Origin: Forficula auricularia
Lineage: Eukaryota > Arthropoda > Insecta > Dermaptera > Forficulidae
Direction: 5' to 3'
Assembly: GCA_024734495.1 (NCBI GenBank)
Contig: JALMQS010000099.1
Coordinates: 98,869,321-98,933,320 of the forward strand
Length of the DNA: 64,000 nt
Positions 56,269 to 64,000 of this stretch are shown here, in pieces. Made by a program: the position numbers and the translations under genes. The notes below the pieces were generated by a model, which was not told where the DNA came from, did not search any database, and saw nothing but the letters and a program-made list of their open reading frames with translations. Numbering within the stretch: position 1 is the first letter of the stretch; every line of letters starts with the position of its first letter.

Positions 56269-56567
56269 AGATTAGTCCACTATTGCGCTCATAGTCTCAA
56301 GGTTATCTTTTTCTTCTAATTATTACGAAACGCGATGAGACGTGAAAAAAATTAATTACAATTCTTTTACAAATTATGAAAATATGATAATTTAAGGTTC
56401 ATTAATCGCTTCAAATAATTTAACACTTGCTCAGTATTAAATAACGTATTATCCGTAGGTGTAAAATAAATCCATAGATATAGCCCTGTCAAATACTCAA
56501 GACACTAACGAAACCAGCCCCATCTTAAACTGGTAATTTAAACAAAAATTTAGCCTTCAATAAATTC

Positions 56568-56832
56568 CGAGGGGTGATTCGCGATTGGAAGTAGGTGTAC
56601 ACCTCTTTAGAAGTATTTTGGAAGTACTTGGAAATATTTGGAAGTGCTTGGAAATATTTGAAAGTGCTTGGAAATATTTGGAAGTACTTGGGAATATTTG
56701 GATGTACTTGGAAATATTTGGAAGTACTTGGAAATATTTGGAATTATTTGGAAATATTGGAAGTACTTGGAAATATTTGGAAGTACAAGTGGAAGTAGGT
56801 GTGCAGCATATTAGGTCGCGGTTCACCCCTCG
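56568..56832 (+). mobile_element. hAT-like MITE carrying a 20-bp minisatellite
   Basis: Terminal inverted repeats CGAGGGGTGATTCGCG and CGCGGTTCACCCCTCG (14 of 16 matching) are flanked on each side by ATAAATTC (56560-56567 and 56833-56840), a perfect 8-bp target duplication. Inside, the 20-bp unit TTGGAAATATTTGGAAGTAC repeats about seven times between conserved shoulders (GAAGTAGGTGTACACCTC and GAAGTAGGTGTGCAGCATAT). An 8-bp duplication points to the hAT superfamily, with P as the alternative. Related copies are at 2883 and 30314. Confidence 0.85.
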
Positions 56833-59800
56833 ATAAATTCATTCACAAAAATCAGCTACTTATCTTATTATTTTAAATGAGCATTTTATATAAATAGGAA
56901 ATAACTTTCGCCTACACTAATAGTATAAATTTTCTCCAATAGCAAAAAAAAGCGCAAAGATCTCTTATTCTTCTATTTTTTTTCCAAACTTTATGTGAAG
57001 TCGAAAAATGTACTGAAGGCAACGCTTGTATTAAGAAACCATCACAGGCAACAACGTGACGACACGTGTTTTGTTCATTGAATTCTTGTTTTCTCTTTCT
57101 TCCTCTATTTTAAAACAAAACTCAACCCCTTTTACCATTCCATATAATCTTTCGTTATTTTTCTATTTTCTTTTTTTCATCCAATCACCGGAAATAAAAA
57201 AACAACACTGAAAAAACTGGAGAAACAGTTTGTTGACTCTACCAGTTCCGATGACTACTTTTTTATTTGCTTGTTATCACATTAATATTATATTTTGCAT
57301 CTGGGATGAAAGCCTTCAAGCTTCGAATTCGGTAGTGTTTCTTTAATATGCAAATGCTGTTAAGTTAGAGGGGAATATATCTAACCCAAATGAAGTACAA
57401 CAAGGTTGAGATAAAGAGGTAAGGAGGAGGAGCGTTTATTAAGCAATTTAAGGCCAAGCAGCATCAATTAGTTCATTATTCTCTTCTGAATACTTTATCC
57501 ACCTTTTCCTATTAACGTTAACATCTTAACTATAAGGATGTAATACAAGAACCCCAGGTATTTACGGGAACATGATGTTTTCAAACCCTCGGGGAAAGTG
57601 ACAATATTATTAGGGTAATGCCAATTTATTTAGCAATTAATTTGGTAATTTCTTTATGAATTCTATTTAGCGATCATTAAATTTATATTATCTGAAATTC
57701 ATTAGAATTGTTTAATTGATATACGAGTCATTTAACATGCTTTTGAAAATTTTATGATATTAATAAACCATAAAAATAGTAGAAATTTCTAGTATATTAC
57801 TTTATAAACTATTCAAACAGATTTCTACTTGTTTTGTTTTTTTTGTTTTTTTTATCAGGAAAAAATAAATATTGATATTATATATGCATTCTAGTAGTAG
57901 TATTTAAAATTTTTATATTCAATATTATTGTTTTCATTAATTCATGCGAAATACAAAGTGTTTACATTAATAATAAATATTGTCCCGTATTGTGTTCGAT
58001 TCATCCTGTATTATGCTGATAATGAAATACTAATTTTTAGGAACATGTAAATTTTTTAAGAGATTTTAGAAATCAAAAACAATCTTTATTCTTATTTTTA
58101 TCAAGTCCAAAATGGACAGGATTGGCCTGGTGGACTCCCCTATCGGGAAACAACAATATCAGACCTCCCTCTCTCAAAAATAATATGTTTGTTATTCATC
58201 TTTGACAAGACCCACTCCAGGTAGTTGGTAATAGATTTACAATTAGTTATTGTTTCTATTTTTCTTAAATAGATGTCACCCCATCGTCATTTTCGCTATT
58301 ATAATGTAATAGTTTAAATGTTGTTATTATATTTATAAAAAGTTAAAATTTTACTTATTGCTCCTTTAGAAGTAAATTCTAAATATTCTAAATATTTATA
58401 GCACCTATAACTATATATTAAAAAAATAGAGTATTTAATATCAAAATGCCAAAACACGAACATTTATTTATTTTCTTTCAACTTTTGAATCTACTTGAAA
58501 AATTATTAAGATGAGGGCATCCGTTATATGGTCACCATAAAATGGTATTTTTTTACTCAGAACTTGCGATCCTTTATTACATCATCTTGGAAATAAATAA
58601 AAATAGGAATAAACATTGTTTCCTCAGCACCCTTTATTTATTTTCCCCTAAAAATGATCTATAAACCAAAAGCATAAAAAGTTTTTTAAGCATGTAAGTA
58701 AATAAGAATAACTTTCAGTTAAAAAACAAATAAGGAGATTTCACAGAAAGGTGCAGATTATTAACTTAAACTTTTCGCCCAGAACAAAATTTTTATGACA
58801 TGCTCTGTCAGAAAAATGAATTCTTGAAAATGAATTTTCTCCTCGATTTAGACATTCGATAAATAAAAAATAATCATTTCCGGATGTACCGAGTAATACC
58901 AAAAAAGGTCACAATACAACACAATATTTATTTTCATTTTCATAAAATACCGCTGGATTTATAGGAAATTACTTCGACTCGTATCAGATAATTCGAAAAG
59001 CCAAACCCCTTGAAGTTATGCAACCAAATAGTATGAAGCGCTGAGCCTTGGAAAGAATACAAGGGGTTTCTCTAAAGTTAAATATACTCGTAAGGGGAAT
59101 TCTTATGTGTAGAAAAAACCTGTATTGATAATGCCTTAATTAGCATACTCCTTAAATAATATTGCCTTAGCTTTCCTAAATGATAGAGATAGAGGGTTGT
59201 ATCTCCAAGTTTTCGCCTTAGATGTCCCCAATTCTAGTGGGTGTAATCAACTCAGAAATCCGTCTATAAGTAGTCAACATAATATATGGTCACTCATCCA
59301 AGAACTAACTTCGTTATATGTTGCTTAACTTTGAAGATGCTTGGTGCTATCGACAAGTAGACTGTCAGCTTATTTAATTTCTGATAAAATAATTATTTAT
59401 AGGTAAATGTTTAAAACAATTCAAACTAGATTGAAATCGAATTTTTATAAAGTTTAAAATATAATATACTACATATATGTTTTGTTTAAAAGCTTTTATC
59501 TTGTAGCGTAGGTATTTGAAATAAATAAATAAATAATCAATTTTAATTAAGTAAAATAAATATAAAACAAGTACCTATGTTATATTTCAAAATAATAAAT
59601 AAATAAAATATTCCTATCATAATATTAGATGATCTCTACCTCGCATATAACCAGAAAAATATTCATGGGGTGTGAGGGGCAAACAGTATGCTTGAAATAA
59701 AATTCAGAGTTGTATTTTTAAATAATATAAGTGTGTTCGTTAGGTTAATCAATATCTAATAAACTAAATGCAATGAGAATTTCATTTTTCTGTATATATA

Positions 59801-60302
59801 GTGCAAGGTAAATAATTTAGAAATAAGGGTTACTGATCTCTATAGCGTAAATCAGACTACCCTTGCCACCCATTTATTTAATTTAATATGTGATTGGAAA
59901 ATGACAAACAAATTTAATTACTAAGCTTACATGAAGTACTATCTTTTGATGTTCGTTTTCTGAAAAAAAAAACTAGAAGTAGGTATATCACATGAAACAT
60001 AGTTTCAAAATTTCAAATGAACACAGAAGTCGAGTGACATAATTATCATCTGATAAATCTTTTAAAATGAAACAAATTTTCTAGAAAAAAAATTGATAGT
60101 ACTTATTTTTTTTTTTTTGGTAAATAAATAGGATTTTGACCACAAATAACAACATTTCTTCAATGAAATAATCTAATAATAATTAGGTTTTATTTTAGTT
60201 TCTCTTCTTCGAGTTCCATACTATCTAAAATATTTTTTTTTATGGAAATTATTCACAAGGATGTTTCCTATTGTCCTTGCCTATTATTCAAGTTAATTTA
60301 TT

Positions 60303-60421
60303 ATGTGGATATCGATTAGGCAGTCCAAAAAAATATCCTCCGAAACGTCAGTTTTATGAATAAAAAGATAATGTAAATTATCTTCTTCTTCTTTTTTTTG
60401 GACTGCCTCGTCTATATCCAC
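60303..60421. mobile_element. Palindrome with a Penelope-type GAAACGTC word
   Basis: GTGGATATCGATTAGGCAGTCC faces GGACTGCCTCGTCTATATCCAC. The left arm is followed by TCCTCCGAAACGTCAG, as in the 52.8-kb Penelope-like repeat, but the CTGAAGA half is absent. Probably a terminal fragment. Confidence 0.5.
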
Positions 60422-61056
60422 TTAATTCACTTATTAGTCCGTCTCCAAAAATTACTCCAATCTTATTAATTTATTATTATTATTGAGCCATTAAAATATT
60501 TTATTGTTAGTATTTCGATGGCCAGGACGATCATCTGGAAGATTTTTTTGGGTCAGTCTAACCTCGGCGAAATCAAAATGTTTACTAATTTTTCTATGAT
60601 AGTTTGCCTACTACATTTCGACATCTAATTCTGAAACCGTTTCAAAGAACATAGATATAGGTAATAGTCAATTTTTCAAAATTGATTTTCTAAAGAAGCC
60701 TAACCTGAAATATCTTCCAGATCATCAACCTGATCAACAAGAAAATATTTTAATCACTTAATAATAACAAAATAACTAAAAGAACAAAAATGACGACATT
60801 ATTATTTCATTGAAATAATGCTGTTATTTAGAGCCAAAAGTCTAATTATTTACTAAAACTAAATTGATTAGTTTTAAAAAGTATAATAAAGTTAAATTAA
60901 AAAAAAAAAATTAAAAGAATATTTAAGGCCTATGAATCATGACTGGTACCATTTGCTATAACTAAATTAGGGCCTTTCGAAGCTTGATTGCTTAATAATT
61001 TTTTACAACTAGAGTATAAAGGAAATTCTCTGACCGGATGCCTCCTTGTAAACCAG

Positions 61057-61277
61057 GTCCACCCCTGCGGCCGATATCGCCACAACACTGTCGTCTTCAT
61101 TCTGGCCAAGGAATATAACTTGAAGAACTTGAGAACGATTCATCGGTTAGATCGCCTCACCAGCGGCATTCTCCTCTTCGGAAGAACCCCGAAAAAGGCT
61201 CGGGCTATGGAGCACCAGATTCGTAATCGCCAAGTCCAAAAGGAATATGTGTGTCGAGTTGAGGGCGATTTCCCGAG
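61057..61277 (+). CDS. RPUSD2: RPUSD2-like pseudouridine synthase, exon E (catalytic motif)
   Basis: Constitutive exon after the C/D choice: 73 codons plus two bases. It opens VHPCGRYRHNTVVFIL, the end of motif I, and carries RTIHRLDRLTSGILLF. Here Asp at residue 32 of the exon (codon 61150-61152) is the conserved catalytic aspartate of all pseudouridine synthases. It continues through KKARAMEHQI and QKEYVCRVEGDFP. The acceptor is AAACCAG with a short pyrimidine tract, and the donor is GTCAGT at 61278. The remaining C-terminal motifs (the GRTHQ/GRMHQIR region) are not found before the window end, so further exons follow. Skipping both C and D joins AG to GTC and reaches a stop within 23 codons. 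Confidence 0.94.
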
Positions 61278-61567
61278 GTCAGTATTTTCTCTGTTTCTAT
61301 TCAAGTCATTCTTGGGGCAATACATCATGAGATCGGGGCACGCTCTCTTTGTCTCCCTCTCATTTATCTTTTGGGCCTTAAATCGACCACCCTTTGTTAG
61401 TTAGACATTTTGTTTATTGTTATTCTAGACTTGTGAGAAATGGATTAATGCTTAGACAGTTAAACTATTCCTCAAAATAAATCTATCATTAAATAAAAAA
61501 CTTTGTAGTTAAAAAAATACATGAAAAATTCTGATCCGTGATTTACTTTAATATTCTCAATATAATA

Positions 61568-61778
61568 TTTTTTTTTTTTTTTATTGTCATCGGGAACAAA
61601 GACCATTTAGACAGCACATCAGTAAAGGGTTAGTAGGGTTAGTGAGGGAGCCGAGTTTAAGCCGGTCGAAATTTTATATGTTAGCCAGTCTCGAACCCGG
61701 GTCTCCCACTTGAACATCGTCATCAACGATGCTGAAGCGGAGCCAGCGCCTTAGCCAGCTCGGACAACCCGACTCCTC
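61568..61778 (-). mobile_element. tRNA-derived SINE, full length, reverse
   Basis: T run at 61568-61582 (the A tail), then GTCATCGGGAACAAAG, TTTAGACAGCAC, and a tRNA-like head with B box GGGTTCGAGACTGG on the minus strand and an A-box-like TGGCTAAGGCGC near 61750. Same family as 365-581. Confidence 0.8.
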
Positions 61779-62082
61779 ATTAATATAATACCATATATTG
61801 TGGATACAAAATGAAAATCTTTAAAATTATTAGTTTACAGGTATTCTTCGACTTACGACCGTCCTATAGATAGAAGACATCGGTCCTAAGTCGAGTTTCA
61901 TAAAAAAAAAGGGGCAAAGAATAACAACAAAAACATTAGTAGATAACAAATTTAAAATCATAGTTCAATCTTTATTCAAAATTAAGATATGTATTATGTA
62001 TGTTGCGGGAGTTCCCTAAAATAAGTACATACATATATTAAATTTTAGGGAAATCCCCGCAACTGTTTGTTTCCCCTATATA

Positions 62083-62453
62083 TAGTCCAAGAGCTGGTGA
62101 CATGGTACATTTTTGAGTACGGATTTGCAGCATGATGCTATTTTTTGCATGTTGTAAAAATACACTTTGGGTGGTCTGGTTCCACGTCCCACCACTCAAA
62201 TGGTATGGAGTGAATATATTATGTTTATAATTGACTATAAATTATAATTTTTATAATTTCATTGTGGGTCAAAAATATTTTTTAACACATATGTATTTTT
62301 TACCGCACTCACACCATGCGCAGTACCTGGTCCACCTGCTTAGACCAGCCAGACTGGCCATTCATTGTACAACTATCATAGACGGTACTATTACGCATTA
62401 TTTCTAGTTGGGTCAAATCCGTACTCAAAAATGTGTCACCAGCTCTTGGACTA
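62083..62453. mobile_element. TIR element with TAGTCCAAGAGCTGG ends
   Basis: TAGTCCAAGAGCTGGTGACA at the left and TGTCACCAGCTCTTGGACTA at the right are exact complements. The match continues through ATTTTTGAGTACGGATTTG. The interior (about 290 bases) encodes nothing recognisable. Confidence 0.75.
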
Positions 62454-62756
62454 ATATGTAATAATATGCGTTTGTATGAAAGAGACAAACAATTCACACT
62501 TTAGATTATAGTATGCGTTACCAAATTAGAACCCTGACCCACTAGACATCCAAACTGGAAGAGGGTAGCACTAAGAACGTATATGCCCACTAGGGTGGTC
62601 CTTATTTTGGATATTTTCGAATTTTTACTCTGACAGAAACTCATATGGTTCGAAATAAATAAAAAAAAAATATCCCCTAAGTTTCAAGTCTCTATCTAAA
62701 TTTTAACCTGTGTCGCACAGCGTTGCAAGTTTCCCATCTAAATAACATGGGGGTTT

Positions 62757-63073
62757 TTGGCAATGAACGATCAATTTTTTATTCCGGCCAAAGTAATGTT
62801 TCAAAAAATTTGAAACTCTATAGATTTTATCCTTATAATAATAGCTATCCCTCAGAATTTTTACAGATTCTTAGCTATTATAATTTTGTAGTCGATTACT
62901 TAATAACACTAAGATATAGCAGAATTTTATCTAGCTGTAACTCCAAAATAATAATAGATAAAAATCTGTAAAAATTCTTAAGGATAGCTACTAATATAAG
63001 GATAAAGTATACAGAGTTTCAAATTTTTTGATCCATTGCTTTGGCCAGAATAAAAATTGATATTTCATTGACC
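62757..63073. mobile_element. Palindromic MITE
   Basis: GGCAATGAACGATCAATTTT...CCGGCCAAAG faces CTTTGGCCAG...GATATTTCATTGACC. Inner arms share TAGCTATC and AATTTTTACAGATT in opposite orientation. Non-coding. Confidence 0.7.
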
Positions 63074-63339
63074 ACTGATGAGACAACCTCTCTCTCTTGT
63101 CATATCTCTTAGGATGCAACAAAATGTTTTCAATATAATAAGGTTTAGAGTAACAAAATTAAAGGGACAGAAAGCTTTACAAATGGTAAATTACTCGTAG
63201 ATATACGATATATAAACTCTCAGCAACTAAGTCCCTTAGTGTGACTAAATATAATGTACATACGACTATATAATAGGTACACAAAATTCTTAGTTTTTTT
63301 TTCTTTTTTTTCTAATTATATTGATACAAGAAATCGCAC

Positions 63340-63780
63340 AGTGCGGGATAGATCCTTACATCGTGAACAGAAGAATAAACTTCAGAGAGTTGGTCGGGGT
63401 TGAAGGTATCTGTGGATAAGGGTCTTGAAAGACTGAACGTTATATCGTTGCTGTTATATCAAAATGTCGCATGTAAAAATCAACACTTTTCTAAGAAAAA
63501 CTTCTGTTTTCATTTATATTAACCCTAAATACTTTGTTTTGTTTTTAATCTGTAACTTGAGTTCTATCACCTGATAACATACAACAATTTGAGAGCAGAT
63601 ATAGCAAACAAATACAAGTGTTTTTCTTCAATAAAATTTTTGGTAATTTTGACATACGACATTTTGATATAACACTGACGATATGTGGTCGGAAAGTCGA
63701 ACGGGGAAGTAAGTTCCACTCTCTAGAAGTCGTAGAAATAAACGAATTGGCGAATGGTGAGTATCTAATTTAATCGCAAA
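63340..63780. repeat. Unidentified dispersed repeat, copy 2, with a nested MITE
   Basis: Related to 640-965 on both sides of an insertion. The insertion, 63453-63672, begins GTTATATCAAAATGTCGCAT and ends with its complement ATACGACATTTTGATATAAC, so it is a roughly 220-bp MITE that entered the older repeat. Confidence 0.65.
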
Positions 63781-64000
63781 TGTTTGGAAATCGTTTATTT
63801 TGCTCAAATGAAGCTTTAGAAGAGAGCTTATAGTGATTCATTTTTAAGTCTCTAATAAAATAATAACAAATTCTTCACTTTCAATAACTCTATTCGATTG
63901 GACGCACACAGTTGCGATAGGAATTCAAAAATAACATTTAAGCTATAAGTGCGATGAGGCAAGCTCTCTCTCTGAAAAAATGTTTGCCATTTCTAATAAC

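Larger units (their letters stand above)
55287..61056 (+). other. Intron between exons D and E
   Basis: 5.8 kb of AT-rich intron with three MITEs (55525-55680, 56093-56268 and 56568-56832) and a palindrome at 60303-60421. From 56833 to 60302 I find no gene or clear repeat beyond short words shared with 8.5 kb (AAATAGATGTCACCCC near 58270). Confidence 0.65.
61278..64000 (+). other. Intron after exon E, incomplete
   Basis: It contains a SINE (61568-61778), MITEs at 62083-62453 and 62757-63073, and an unidentified repeat copy with a nested MITE (63340-63780). No further exon of the synthase is visible. Confidence 0.6.

Noticed and set aside
61140..61328. Minus-strand frame over exon E
   Set aside because: Antisense shadow of the catalytic exon. 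The plus strand has the HRLD motif and splice sites.

Overview
The window looks like AT-rich, transposon-packed arthropod DNA, most likely from an insect. The evidence is GT-AG introns of 6-7 kb, exons that stand out from the background by GC content, an intact RTE-like retrotransposon, Penelope-like terminal repeats, Helitron ends, tRNA-derived SINEs and many palindromic MITEs. There is no sign of bacterial gene organisation. The species cannot be named from the sequence.

One host gene is recognisable. It is a plus-strand RluA-family pseudouridine synthase of the RPUSD2 / yeast Pus8-Pus9 type. Five internal coding exons are present: A (35064-35185), B (41143-41243), C (48607-48694), D (55199-55286) and E (61057-61277). 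The first exon(s) lie upstream of exon A or outside the window, and the C-terminal exons lie past 64000. Exons C and D are an alternative pair. Both are 88 nt, both enter by completing the Arg codon begun in exon B, both leave in phase 0, and both encode motif I of the catalytic domain at 17 of 29 identical residues. Joining both, or skipping both, puts a stop codon in the message, so only B-C-E or B-D-E reads through. A 13-nt segment in the intron after exon B (41419-41431) can base-pair with a segment upstream of exon C (48499-48512) or with one upstream of exon D (55046-55057). This is the docking-site/selector layout known from mutually exclusive splicing in insects. It is the main discovery candidate here.

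Region by region: 1-10.4 kb holds a SINE, an unidentified dispersed repeat, a complete non-autonomous Helitron, short MITEs and a possible TATA/initiator promoter at about 7.7 kb. 10.47-13.78 kb is an intact 994-codon endonuclease/reverse transcriptase ORF, unexpectedly enclosed by 50-bp terminal inverted repeats. 13.8-35 kb is nested repeats: large palindromes at 13.9, 20.6, 26.1 and 30.6 kb, Penelope-type inverted repeats at 18.1 and 33.1 kb, a LINE C-terminal fragment, SINEs and microsatellites. 35-61.3 kb is the gene, whose introns carry further palindromic elements, one with a hammerhead-ribozyme-like fold (52.8 kb). 61.3-64 kb is the next intron, with a full-length SINE and three MITEs.

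Apart from the pseudouridine synthase and the retrotransposon ORF, no open reading frame showed a convincing coding signal.
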